IMG/VR virus record: IMGVR_UViG_3300047557_002769 | Span: 62,001-126,000 of that record | Source: a virus | Strand: one strand, 5' to 3' | DNA: 64,000 nucleotides | Part shown: positions 1 through 7,941 of the stretch, in pieces | How positions within the stretch are numbered: position 1 is the first letter of the stretch | Layout: the number at the start of each line of letters is the position of its first letter | The notes under the pieces: generated by a model | The model's input: the letters and a program-made list of their open reading frames with translations, nothing else | The model's database searches: none | Told to the model about the DNA's origin: nothing | Made by a program: the position numbers and the translations under genes

Positions 1-390
1 TTCTGAAGAGACTGTGCATTGTTTATCAATTACTGTTGCTACTTCTTTAATTCTATCTTGAACAACTGTCTGTACTTCTGTTACTACTTTCACCCGATCA
101 ACATACTTATACTTTACTACTTCATTAACCGTCTTAGCTTTTTGTTCAGCTAATTCAACTTTATGTTCTAAATCCTTTACCTTAGCTTCCCATACTTTTT
201 GATTGTTATCAGCACCAGCGAAATACGAACCAGCTATTATCGTAACTACACTTAGAACGGCAATCAACTCTTTAAACTGGTTAAATGGTGTAATGTACGG
301 TATTAAAAGCGTTGAGACGATCAACCCCAAAACACCTGCAACCATTAAAAAATAAAAAACCCAGACGGGTAAAAGATCTAGAACAAACAT
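1..390 (-). CDS. Membrane-anchored coiled-coil protein, C-terminus cut off by window edge
   Basis: An open frame runs from an ATG at 388-390 off the left edge (130 codons visible). The first ~27 residues (LLPVWVFYFLMVAGVLGLIV region) and ~40-57 are hydrophobic helices; the remainder is charged and heptad-like (KVWEAKVKDLEHKVELAEQK), predicted coiled coil. N-terminal membrane anchors plus a coiled coil resemble i-spanins (Rz-like) or other phage membrane proteins, but no family is recognised. It follows thyX with 6 bp between. Confidence 0.6.
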   Translation of the reverse strand, partial: MFVLDLLPVWVFYFLMVAGVLGLIVSTLLIPYITPFNQFKELIAVLSVVTIIAGSYFAGADNNQKVWEAKVKDLEHKVELAEQKAKTVNEVVKYKYVDRVKVVTEVQTVVQDRIKEVATVIDKQCTVSSE

Positions 391-396
391 AGTAAG

Positions 397-1140
397 TTAT
401 TTATTATCTTGCTCTACGAATTCACTAGCCATTGGGAAAATTTTTGCAATTACTTTAGCGCATTCTTTAGCAATCATAATATGTTCTAACTGTGTGCCGT
501 TTGCTGCGCGCAATTGTATATAGTGAATCCAGGACCTCAAGGTACCGTTCATATACAGTCTAGAAACCGTATTGCCTTCTGGTAGAACGGCGCGAGCTTG
601 TTCTTTTGCAATACCATGTTCTACTGCCCATGCATATGCGTCCTTGGCTTTAAGAATAATACTGCGTTGTAGATTCTCCCACTGATATGCAATCTGTCTT
701 TGCCTATCGTCATTAATATCTAGCGCAATACTATTCTGTCTATTTTTGGTATCCTGAAGTCTTGCCTCACGAATAAGAAAATCTAGATCTTGAGTAGGAT
801 CGGCATATCGCTGACTAAACTCCTGAAAAGAGAATGACCGGTGGCGAAGGATCTGACGAGCAATATCACGGGTAGTGGTGATCTCTAAACACACTGAGAC
901 CATTTCAAGAGGTGACCAATGTTGATGTTTGATCAGATATCGAATAAGTTTTTCAGATGTTTCTTTATTCATCTGATTAGATGGGTTTGAGACACGAGCA
1001 CAAAATGCAACCAGCTCCTGCATGTTATCCATGTCAGGTGCTACGGGCTGAGAATAAGAAATAAGCTTTACATGTCTAACTTCATCAATCATACGTGATG
1101 CCCACATTTCCTCATTTTCTAAAACTTCAATTTTTTCCAT
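397..1140 (-). CDS. thyX: Flavin-dependent thymidylate synthase ThyX
   Basis: Methylates dUMP to dTMP using FAD, NADPH and methylene-tetrahydrofolate in the cytoplasm. The family signature RHRxxSxxxxSxR is present as RHRSFSFQEFSQR at about residues 99-111, and the 247-aa length is normal. Common in T4-like marine phages, where it supports dNTP supply. Directly downstream of a small zinc-binding protein and the primase gene (1-2 bp gaps), so likely cotranscribed with replication genes. Confidence 0.95.
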   Translation of the reverse strand: MEKIEVLENEEMWASRMIDEVRHVKLISYSQPVAPDMDNMQELVAFCARVSNPSNQMNKETSEKLIRYLIKHQHWSPLEMVSVCLEITTTRDIARQILRHRSFSFQEFSQRYADPTQDLDFLIREARLQDTKNRQNSIALDINDDRQRQIAYQWENLQRSIILKAKDAYAWAVEHGIAKEQARAVLPEGNTVSRLYMNGTLRSWIHYIQLRAANGTQLEHIMIAKECAKVIAKIFPMASEFVEQDNK

Positions 1141-1141
1141 A

Positions 1142-1396
1142 TTATTCCTGCCAGATTTTATCTTGATAAAATTTCTTTTCTTGAATGGTTAGTTCCTTAA
1201 AAAGTTTTCTCGGATTGCCACACATAGGGCATTTAGGAATACCGCAGTTCATTGCAGCATGGTCCTGTAACCTATGCTTGTCACTCTGTTTGATTTCTAC
1301 ACCATGAGCTTTAGCGATTTTAGTTTGCTTTTTGATGTAGTTTTCTTTCTGCAGCATGCGCTTAGAGTGCTGAATTTTTTCATGTTCACTGCTCAT
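1142..1396 (-). CDS. Small zinc-finger-like protein
   Basis: 84 aa, lysine-rich, with a C-terminal CPMCG motif (around residue 56, preceded by CGIPK) that could supply a Cys4-type zinc site. Sits between primase and thyX with 0-1 bp spacing. Function not recognised; similar small proteins accompany primase/thyX in T4-like phages (recollection, not searched). Confidence 0.75.
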   Translation of the reverse strand: MSSEHEKIQHSKRMLQKENYIKKQTKIAKAHGVEIKQSDKHRLQDHAAMNCGIPKCPMCGNPRKLFKELTIQEKKFYQDKIWQE

Positions 1397-2410
1397 TTAA
1401 CACCTCTTCCATGCGATAAACCTAGCTTTAGCAGCCAGATCTTTATAGGTATTTTTTAATATGATATTATTAACGTCAATACCTGCTTGCACCATCTCAT
1501 TAATATCTTTTTGCGAGATATTCTGAGGCCATATAACAACATTGAATCCTTGATCAATACATCTTTCAAGAATACCGCATACCTCTTTGTTACGCGGCTG
1601 GTTATCAATTATTAGTACAAGCTTTGCTTTATCTAAACCTAAGGTATCAATTTTCGCAAATGTTGTACCAGCAACTGCTATACCATTATTTAAAAACAGA
1701 CTATCAATAGGACCTTCTACAACATAAATCGGTTTCTTCTTATCTACATCACCAAGACCAAAAATCAGCGGTGTGTTAGATTTAACTTTAACCGTGATGT
1801 ACCTTAATGCTTCACCTCTTAAGGCACGGCACGTAACACCAGCCAGTTGATCTTTGTCATCATAAAACGGAATAACTAATCTAGGTTCCTCACCCTTAAT
1901 TGACTCTTTACAGTCTTCGTTAAGCTGTACAATATCTTTTATATTCTGTATATAGTACAGCCGATTAAATTTTTCACGTGGAATCTGCCGAGAAAGACAA
2001 AATTTTACCGCTTCATTATCTTCAGGAAGCGTATCGAGGCGTTCAAGTATTTGATCTAGTAGCCGTTCTTCACTACTTTTAAAAACTGGTTGTTCGAATA
2101 CCATCGGCATTGTATTACTTTGTACAAGCGGGGCATTCTCGGTAAACTTTTCAAGACTATACTGAGAGTATAGTAGCGTATCAACCTTTTTAAGAAAGGT
2201 TCCAAACGCCATAGAAGCGTCACAGTTATGACACTTATAACGTAGGTCGTTCTTATACTTGAAGAAATAGCCTCTAGCCTTGTGACGGTTCTTAGCCGAA
2301 TCGCCACAGATAATACATCTGCAGTTATAGAGAGTATCGTCTTTCTTTTTAAAAAGCGGAAGACGACTACTTACAAGAGAAAGATACTTCTGATCGAGAA
2401 ATAGAGACAT
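1397..2410 (-). CDS. 61: DNA primase, T4 gp61 family
   Basis: Synthesises RNA primers for lagging-strand replication together with the gp41 helicase encoded at 16-17.4 kb. N-terminal zinc-binding region: CRCIICGDS (about residue 30) and YKCHNC (about residue 58). TOPRIM-type catalytic region: YVVEGPIDSLF (about residue 228) and the LVLIIDNQ acidic strand (about residue 265). 337 aa matches the T4 gp61 size. A 56-bp gap separates it from the upstream gene. Confidence 0.9.
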   Translation of the reverse strand: MSLFLDQKYLSLVSSRLPLFKKKDDTLYNCRCIICGDSAKNRHKARGYFFKYKNDLRYKCHNCDASMAFGTFLKKVDTLLYSQYSLEKFTENAPLVQSNTMPMVFEQPVFKSSEERLLDQILERLDTLPEDNEAVKFCLSRQIPREKFNRLYYIQNIKDIVQLNEDCKESIKGEEPRLVIPFYDDKDQLAGVTCRALRGEALRYITVKVKSNTPLIFGLGDVDKKKPIYVVEGPIDSLFLNNGIAVAGTTFAKIDTLGLDKAKLVLIIDNQPRNKEVCGILERCIDQGFNVVIWPQNISQKDINEMVQAGIDVNNIILKNTYKDLAAKARFIAWKRC

Positions 2411-2466
2411 AAAAAAAGGCCCTTAACAGGCCTTAATTATAATATAGAACACTGCTGTGTACAATG

Positions 2467-2865
2467 TTAAAATAGTTTTTCGAACCGAATATGTGCAAGA
2501 ATGTAACCAAGAACTGCTGCACCACCCATTAACATCCAACGCCATTTTTCTAGGTGTTGAACCTTTTCAGCGAGCGCTTTGTACTGTACGGTGCTCGCAT
2601 CGGATATAGCCTTATGCTGTTCTGCGCTTGATTTAGCTTGCTGATCAAGTTTCTCAATAATTTTTTCGTGCTTATGTTCGATACTAGAGTGAATATCATC
2701 TCTAAGATCGCTGATTCTACTATGTAAAGTAGCGTAGTTTTGATCAATCTTCTCTTCTAGCTTCTCTACGCTTGTATTTAACGTATCGACCCTAGATTCT
2801 AAGACCAAGATGCGTGAAGAGCTATCAGAAGACGGGATATTACCGTTCAGTCTACCGTTTTCCAT
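2467..2865 (-). CDS. Coiled-coil protein with C-terminal membrane anchor
   Basis: 132 aa. Residues ~25-105 are heptad-like (VDTLNTSVEKLEEKIDQNYA region); residues ~110-125 (WMLMGGAAVLGYILAHI) form one transmembrane helix, so it is likely tail-anchored in the inner membrane with the coiled coil in the cytoplasm. No family recognised; architecture resembles YqjK/haemolysin-XhlA-like phage membrane proteins. Confidence 0.75.
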   Translation of the reverse strand: MENGRLNGNIPSSDSSSRILVLESRVDTLNTSVEKLEEKIDQNYATLHSRISDLRDDIHSSIEHKHEKIIEKLDQQAKSSAEQHKAISDASTVQYKALAEKVQHLEKWRWMLMGGAAVLGYILAHIRFEKLF

Positions 2866-2872
2866 AACAACC

Positions 2873-3079
2873 TCACTTCTTCTTTTTTACATTAACCGGT
2901 GATCCTTTTGAAGGTCTACCGGGTTTATTTTTAGGTTGTGTCTTGGTTGTTTTGGTAGCCCGAATCGCAGCAGGTTTTGCTGTGACAGGTTTCGGTGCTG
3001 GCTCTACAACCGGTTTAGTTACTTCTACCGGTTGTTCATTTTTATTTTTTCTGAAAAAATTTAATAGGGCCCGTAGCAT
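2873..3079 (-). CDS. Short Lys/Pro/Ala-rich basic protein
   Basis: 68 aa, low complexity, with proline-alanine repeats (VEPAPKPVTAKPA) and a C-terminal NKPGRPSKGSP resembling an AT-hook core (GRP flanked by basics). The start overlaps the preceding gene by 37 bp. May bind nucleic acid or be a virion linker; not recognised. Confidence 0.6.
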   Translation of the reverse strand: MLRALLNFFRKNKNEQPVEVTKPVVEPAPKPVTAKPAAIRATKTTKTQPKNKPGRPSKGSPVNVKKKK

Positions 3080-3605
3080 TCTTTTCCTCGCTTCGTCTCA
3101 GCAACTTTGGCTTTTTCTTTTTCACACCAATAGTTTCTGGGGTAAAGCCTGCTATACCGGGCGTTGCTACGGCATTATTAGCAGGAGCTTCCTCCATGAA
3201 AGTTTTAAATGATAATATATATTCTTGGTTTAGAAATTGTTGTACTAATGGTGTATCAACCGTATGTGAATTCTTTTCTAATTCACAAAGGTATTTATAC
3301 TCAAGATTTAATGGTTCGGTTTTATCGTCGTAGTGTTCTTTTATTAGCGCTAACGCTGCGGTGTATGTAAGTAGTTTTTTATTTTCTGACGGCACCTTTT
3401 CAATAATTTTCTTTAAACGAAAAACCATTCTATGAAGAATAGTATATGCACGTCGTTCTTTATCTGTGTTTAACTGGCTTAGTTTTTTTAATTCACGACC
3501 TTTAGCATCGATGATGCCAAGCTTAAACGCGTCTGTTTCTTCAAACGGAGTTACAAGCATCTTTAAAATTCTATAAGCTACAACTGAATCTAAAAATTTT
3601 GTCAT
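3042..3605 (-). CDS. Conserved T4-like phage protein of unknown function
   Basis: 187 aa, helical, charged. The segment LGIIDAKGRELKKLSQLNTD followed by an LHRMVFRLKKIIEK helix resembles a hypothetical protein found in T4-like cyanophages near virion genes (recollection only). Overlaps the upstream and downstream genes, so translationally coupled. No catalytic motif visible. A TATAAATA box on this strand at 3292-3299 lies inside the frame (KYKYL codons) and is probably fortuitous. Confidence 0.75.
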   Translation of the reverse strand: MTKFLDSVVAYRILKMLVTPFEETDAFKLGIIDAKGRELKKLSQLNTDKERRAYTILHRMVFRLKKIIEKVPSENKKLLTYTAALALIKEHYDDKTEPLNLEYKYLCELEKNSHTVDTPLVQQFLNQEYILSFKTFMEEAPANNAVATPGIAGFTPETIGVKKKKPKLLRRSEEKNATGPIKFFQKK

Positions 3606-3997
3606 TATAGGTTTTTTAAAGCTCTTGCTACTTTCTCGTCAAGTGGGATTTCATACCCCTGCATTATTACACCCTGCGACTTTATTACCGCACCAACAGG
3701 CATGTAACTAAGATATACTAGAAATGTTTTAAGCTGTGACCAGTATTTCTTTTCTATCTTAAAGAAGAGCATATTGGTTGCTGCTTCTGCTCCAAATAAA
3801 TTATAAATTATAACTAAGTGGTTTACTATCAGTTTCTCTTTGAGTCCTTTACCAGCAGTATATTTTCTAAACAGTCTTTTAAGATATCTAAACTTTTTTA
3901 GATCATCCTCAAATTCGGTTATACCTTTACACCCTGGATTATCATAATGTCTAATAGCATACATTATGAAGTTATCTTCTGTCAACTCAAAGTCCAT
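3605..3997 (-). CDS. Conserved T4-like phage protein of unknown function
   Basis: 130 aa, mostly helical. The central region YNLFGAEAATNMLFFKIE and the C-terminal LVYLSYMPVGAV region are hydrophobic but not clear membrane spans. It has the look of a short conserved virion-associated protein of T4-like marine phages. Shares 1 bp with the next gene (3042-3605) and lies 1 bp from the previous one, within the structural operon. Confidence 0.75.
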   Translation of the reverse strand: MDFELTEDNFIMYAIRHYDNPGCKGITEFEDDLKKFRYLKRLFRKYTAGKGLKEKLIVNHLVIIYNLFGAEAATNMLFFKIEKKYWSQLKTFLVYLSYMPVGAVIKSQGVIMQGYEIPLDEKVARALKNL

Positions 3998-3998
3998 T

Positions 3999-4442
3999 TT
4001 ACGTTACAATATCAGCAGTGCCTCCGATCATATACCATTGATTATTAGTATACAATAATGTTGCTGTATCACCTTTGCTATTAAAAACTATTGAACCGGT
4101 TATTGAAAGGTTACTAGAAATAGTATAGCTACCACCTGTGGTAGCGGTCATAACAATAATTTTTACCTGGTTTGTGGTGCCTGTAGGTATTGTTAAAGTA
4201 CCACCAGAAGCATCACTACTAAGATGCGTTACAGGTTTAGTTAGATCAATAATACCAGGTGCAGCTAAGAGCTGGACTGATGAGTCTAGATTTACATTAC
4301 CTTTTAACGTCACATTTGCAGCATTAGCAAATAGTGTCGCAGCGGTAACTTTTTTACTAGTATTAGACTGCACCAGGTAAAGCATATCGCTACCCCCAAC
4401 GGAGGTAGCGGAAGTCAGTTCACTTACTTTCGAATCAGCCAT
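3999..4442 (-). CDS. Virion-surface beta-rich protein
   Basis: 147 aa. The N-terminus (SELTSATSVGGSDMLYLVQS, then KVTAATLFANAANVTL) is a motif I associate with fibre or decoration proteins of T4-like marine phages, followed by a beta-rich Thr/Gly C-terminus. No enzyme motif. Only 3 bp after the Ig-domain gene, so expressed with it; likely displayed on head or tail. Confidence 0.7.
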   Translation of the reverse strand: MADSKVSELTSATSVGGSDMLYLVQSNTSKKVTAATLFANAANVTLKGNVNLDSSVQLLAAPGIIDLTKPVTHLSSDASGGTLTIPTGTTNQVKIIVMTATTGGSYTISSNLSITGSIVFNSKGDTATLLYTNNQWYMIGGTADIVT

Positions 4443-4445
4443 TTA

Positions 4446-5273
4446 TTAGACTACTTCTAACTCAGCAGCAGTAGATGTGACAGAATCAGCACCACCGACA
4501 CCGCTTACAACAACACGATACTGATAGTTATCCTTACCAGTTACATCAGAGATGGTTAGTGTGTTGGTTGTAGTGCCTGAGTATACACCGGCGTTGGTAA
4601 GTGTAGCCCATGCCACGGTGTTGTTCTCTTGCCACTGATATGTGAGAGTCTGGCCAGTAGGATCGGTAGAAGCAACAGCAAAGAATACTGCTGCATTACC
4701 AGCAGCATTGCTGACGTTTGCAGGTTGTGTATTGATAAGAATTTGATAGTCAGCGGCTACTGTATCGTCATCAGCGTCAACACCAGCACCAGTTCCGAAT
4801 AGAGAACCAGCAGCGTTAGAAGCAAAGTTCTTCGATAGAGCAACTAGAACCTCAGATTTATTACGTGTCTGGCCAAGCGCGTCAGTATAGGTCTTATACG
4901 TAACCCAACCAGTATGTGATGCAACACCACGAGCTTTGTTTTCTGCAACAACGATTTCAACCCGGTCAATACCATAAACGTCTTGAATGGTAGGCTCGTT
5001 TAGATTACCACTAGAAACGTTAGCAACAAACTTAGGACCCTGCTGAACGTAAGCTGTAGCACCGGAAACTGCCTTACCATTAGCCGTCAATTCCAGTGCA
5101 GTATTAGATGCAATCGTTGCGATCTGAAATTTAGAGCCGGTAATTGTAAGATAATCACCTTCTTTTAGATCAGTAGTAAAAGCAGTACCAGAGCCATTAA
5201 CTCTAGTATTACCAGCATAAGCGGTAACGGTGCCTGTTGCCGCTACATTATCTAGATTACCCCATGAGGACAT
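4446..5273 (-). CDS. Virion structural protein with C-terminal Ig-like domain
   Basis: 275 aa. Residues 1-~125 are a beta-rich domain (TVTAYAGNTRVNGSGTAF, typical of phage decoration proteins). Residues ~180-275 read as an Ig-like (PKD/I-set) domain: INTQPANVSNAAGNAAVFF, LTYQWQEN, tyrosine corner YQYRVVVSG. Such domains decorate capsids and bind surfaces or glycans weakly. Preceded by AGGAG and a 7-bp leader hairpin. Confidence 0.8.
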   Translation of the reverse strand: MSSWGNLDNVAATGTVTAYAGNTRVNGSGTAFTTDLKEGDYLTITGSKFQIATIASNTALELTANGKAVSGATAYVQQGPKFVANVSSGNLNEPTIQDVYGIDRVEIVVAENKARGVASHTGWVTYKTYTDALGQTRNKSEVLVALSKNFASNAAGSLFGTGAGVDADDDTVAADYQILINTQPANVSNAAGNAAVFFAVASTDPTGQTLTYQWQENNTVAWATLTNAGVYSGTTTNTLTISDVTGKDNYQYRVVVSGVGGADSVTSTAAELEVV

Positions 5274-5297
5274 CGAAGTCTCCTTTTTTTATTATAG

Positions 5298-5318
5298 GGC
5301 TACCGTTACGGGGTAGCC
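5298..5318 (-). promoter_or_regulatory. Leader hairpin before the Ig-domain virion gene
   Basis: A 7-bp perfect stem (GGCTACC/GGTAGCC, 7-nt loop) lies 25 nt upstream of the 5273 start codon. It is not followed by a T-run on the minus strand, so it looks like a stabilising 5'-leader or a processing signal rather than an intrinsic terminator. Confidence 0.55.
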
Positions 5319-5327
5319 ATCCTGGAT

Positions 5328-5335
5328 TATTTAGG
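5328..5335 (-). promoter_or_regulatory. Possible late promoter (CCTAAATA variant)
   Basis: Minus-strand CCTAAATA, 6 of 8 bases matching the T4 late box TATAAATA, placed about 55 bp before the Ig-domain gene and overlapping the stop codon of the preceding gene. Other late-type genes here have the same TAAATA core. Confidence 0.35.
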
Positions 5336-6041
5336 CTTCGTTATCGTTAGAGAAAATAGAAGTGTCTTTAGCGTTAAAAGCGTCGTTAGCAATCTTAACA
5401 GCTTCTTCTTCGCCATACTTCTGCTTTGCAGCTTGAAGATATTCACCAAAGGTATGGTTAGTTTCTTCGTTGGTTTTAGCTCTACGCTTCATTGAACCAG
5501 CCATACGCGCTCCAGACTTCATTCTGGCAGCTTTTGGCTCTTCTACTTCATCTTCAGTATCTACTTGCTTGCTGCCACCGTATCTGGTACCGTGCTTAAC
5601 ACCTGAACCACCAGAAGGTTGAGGGCCTGAGCGTGCATTGACAGACTTCATCATATCATCCCAGCCTTCTTCAATAGCTGTTTCAATAAGCTGAATTTCT
5701 TCTTCTGTATATTCTTCTTTTGCTAGTACTTTCTTAAGTACTGCGCCTGCAACGCGTTGACCAGCTTCTTTTGAGCCATATTTCTTACCAGCTGACTTAG
5801 CAATCTTAGCAAAGTTCATACCAGGCTTGCCTACATCTTCACCCTTTTTAAAACGAGCCTCATCAACCTGCTCTTCTTCTTTCATAGGCTTGGCTTTTTT
5901 ACCAGCGCGCAGCATTTCGAAATCTTTTGCAGTCAGCTCGTCCTTTTCAGGTTCATGAACGTCGATTTGTTGTTGTTTGGCAGTGAGAACTTTTTTCTCA
6001 CCTAACATAACGCTAATAACAGCTTTTTCTAGATCTTTCAT
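5331..6041 (-). CDS. Charged, scaffold-like protein of the head gene block
   Basis: 236 aa, rich in Lys/Glu with an acidic/basic alternating sequence (EEEQVDEARFKKGEDVGKPG), GSKEAGQRVAGAVLKK helix, and a low-complexity Gly/Ser/Arg middle. Resembles prohead-core or internal head proteins of T4-like phages in composition only. Its neighbours carry capsid-targeting-like N-termini, but this one starts MKDLEKAVIS and lacks a clear signal. Confidence 0.7.
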   Translation of the reverse strand: MKDLEKAVISVMLGEKKVLTAKQQQIDVHEPEKDELTAKDFEMLRAGKKAKPMKEEEQVDEARFKKGEDVGKPGMNFAKIAKSAGKKYGSKEAGQRVAGAVLKKVLAKEEYTEEEIQLIETAIEEGWDDMMKSVNARSGPQPSGGSGVKHGTRYGGSKQVDTEDEVEEPKAARMKSGARMAGSMKRRAKTNEETNHTFGEYLQAAKQKYGEEEAVKIANDAFNAKDTSIFSNDNEA

Positions 6042-6052
6042 TTTAATTTTCC

Positions 6053-6448
6053 TTATAGTTTCGAAACGGGGGTGTTTGACCAGAACTTACAGCTCCAATA
6101 ACGAGCTTTCCATTTAGGACCGGGATTATCGCAGTTGTGTCTTGCTCTAAAGCTTTTCTTTCTCTCTGGATTGTCACGTTTGATAGAAAGATTAGGATCG
6201 CCAAAATTTACTTTAACGACGTTACCCTTATCGTTCTTAACGTATACTGCTCTTTTTTTAGGGCCACCAGGTGTTAAAAAGGGCTTGTTAAGTTTACGAC
6301 CGCTAGAATCCTCTTCGTGGAGTTCACCCCAGTCTTCATAATCTTCCATGCCATCAGAAGCAAATGTTTCTTCTGTAATTCCAAAATCTTCGCTATGCTC
6401 TTCACAAAAAGCACAGCATTGTTCTCTTACCTGCTTAAATGTTTTCAT
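6053..6448 (-). CDS. Candidate internal head protein with capsid-targeting-like N-terminus
   Basis: 131 aa. Begins MKTFKQVRE, similar to the MKTYxEFIAE capsid-targeting peptide of T4 internal proteins. The body (residues ~50-130) is a compact basic domain with conserved-looking segments SGRKLNKPFLTPGGPKKRAV and FRARHNCDNPGPKWKARYW, seen in my recollection in many T4-like marine phage proteins of unknown function. The first residues overlap the end of the previous gene by 4 bp. Confidence 0.75.
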   Translation of the reverse strand: MKTFKQVREQCCAFCEEHSEDFGITEETFASDGMEDYEDWGELHEEDSSGRKLNKPFLTPGGPKKRAVYVKNDKGNVVKVNFGDPNLSIKRDNPERKKSFRARHNCDNPGPKWKARYWSCKFWSNTPVSKL

Positions 6449-7539
6449 CTTGAAGCCTTAAAAGTTTTTAGTTTAGGTGCCTTCGATGGCTTCATTTTTT
6501 TAGCAGCTTTAGCTCTGTAGCCAGCTAATCTTTTCTGTTCAATATCTCTCATCTTAGAAACCATACGAGTTGCAAGCGAGGTTTGAATATATTTCATTCT
6601 AGACACTTGCTGTTCAATTCTATCTTTTTCAGCAGCAGATAATGTTGACTTATCTCTACCTCTTAAAAAGCGTTTGTAGATAGCTCTACGTGCAGCTAGT
6701 GTGGCTCTCTTTTTAAGAACGTTAACGTTTGAAGGTCTGCGTAACTTTAGACTTCTTGCAACGTTACGCTTACCTCTCATGCGAGCAAACGCCTGACGTT
6801 TCTTAAGCCTAGACTGTACGCTTAGTTTTTCGTCAAGGACTTCTTCTTTGACTTCTTCCTTCTCATCGTTTTCATCTTCATCTTCGTCCTCCTCTACTAG
6901 CTCTACGTCATCATAAAGATCAACAATATCTTCCCAGGTCAGTTCATCAACCATTTTGTTGAGTTCTTCTTCAGAAAGCTCTTCTTCTACAGAGGTTTGC
7001 TCAGATAAGAATGCACTAAAGGTTAGAACAACACCTTCTTGTTGTCTTGCAGCCCAGATATTATCAACCATGTTAGGATAAGGTCTACCGGCTGCTTTAG
7101 CTCTTGCTTTTGCTTTAGCTTTGCTTGCAGATGATAATTTTTCTTTGGGAAGTTTGGCTCTTTCTTTTGCTTGGTCCCATACCGCTTCATTAGCTATATC
7201 ATAAGACTCTTCTACCTCACCAGTGTCTGATTTAGGTACATGTGCGTAGGGTAGATCAGCAATAGTAGCGTCTTTATGACCATGTAGTTTTAGCATAGTA
7301 TCAACATGAGTCTGCATGTACTTCTCATGTTGATCAAGCACACCTAGTGACTGTAATGCATCGTGAGCTCTAGCCATATGATAACTAAAGTCATGAATCA
7401 TAACATTAGTTGCCATGCCAGCAGCTAGTGCTTTTTTTTCAACATCTAAGTAGTTATCTGTGGCTTCTAGCGCAGTTTTAAGAAGCTCGTGCTGTAGGTA
7501 TCTATCTGTAATCATTTTAGAAACGACCTTAACATCCAA
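6445..7539 (-). CDS. Large charged head-associated protein with basic C-terminal domain
   Basis: 364 aa in three parts: helical N-terminus (1-~170); an internal LTFSAFLSEQ at ~174-183, resembling a T4 capsid-targeting/gp21-cleavage motif, followed by a very acidic stretch (VELVEEDEDEDENDEKEE); and a strongly basic C-terminus (LKKRQAFARMRGKRNVARSL) that likely binds DNA. Overlaps the Dps gene by 28 bp. An N-terminal domain appears fused in front of what in relatives may be a separate targeted protein (inference). Confidence 0.75.
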   Translation of the reverse strand: MDVKVVSKMITDRYLQHELLKTALEATDNYLDVEKKALAAGMATNVMIHDFSYHMARAHDALQSLGVLDQHEKYMQTHVDTMLKLHGHKDATIADLPYAHVPKSDTGEVEESYDIANEAVWDQAKERAKLPKEKLSSASKAKAKARAKAAGRPYPNMVDNIWAARQQEGVVLTFSAFLSEQTSVEEELSEEELNKMVDELTWEDIVDLYDDVELVEEDEDEDENDEKEEVKEEVLDEKLSVQSRLKKRQAFARMRGKRNVARSLKLRRPSNVNVLKKRATLAARRAIYKRFLRGRDKSTLSAAEKDRIEQQVSRMKYIQTSLATRMVSKMRDIEQKRLAGYRAKAAKKMKPSKAPKLKTFKASR

Positions 7540-7940
7540 CCGTGTTTTTCATGTGCTTGTATTCTATCTTGAAGGTAGTTAGATATTCCAACTTCACCTT
7601 CTTTTTCTGCTTCTTGATAAGCGATTAATAGTGAGGCTCTTAATTTAGTATTTTCTTTTTCTAAATTCGAAAGCATCGCAAGCGCACTTGGTATAGTATC
7701 TGTCTCTTCAATACTAGTTAGTTCTTTAAATCTGGCTAAAGTACCAGGCGCATAAGAATCTAAAGTTCTGATTAATTCAGCAATTGCATCAACCGAACTG
7801 TGTACGTCCTCATAAAGTTCACCCATAAATTCATGATACTGAGCGAAGTTAGGACCTTCAACGTTCCAGTGGTAGTACTGAGCCTTTAAGTAAAACGTAA
7901 AGGCATCTGCTAAAGTAGTCTTTAATGTATCAACTAGCAT
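7512..7940 (-). CDS. dps: Dps/ferritin-like protein
   Basis: 142 aa four-helix ferritin-like protein. Dps signature region FYLKAQYYHWNVEGPNFAQY then HEFMGELYEDVHSSVDAIAE contains the His/Asp/Glu pattern of the intersubunit ferroxidase site. Members oxidise Fe(II) with peroxide and protect or condense DNA. It is slightly short and lacks a basic N-terminal tail. Situated among candidate internal head proteins, so it may act on packaged DNA or in the infected cell; the first option is speculative. Confidence 0.88.
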   Translation of the reverse strand: MLVDTLKTTLADAFTFYLKAQYYHWNVEGPNFAQYHEFMGELYEDVHSSVDAIAELIRTLDSYAPGTLARFKELTSIEETDTIPSALAMLSNLEKENTKLRASLLIAYQEAEKEGEVGISNYLQDRIQAHEKHGWMLRSFLK

Positions 7941-7941
7941 G

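Noticed and set aside
3292-3299. TATAAATA box inside the 3042-3605 gene
   Set aside because: Encoded by Lys-Tyr-Lys-Tyr codons, so probably fortuitous.
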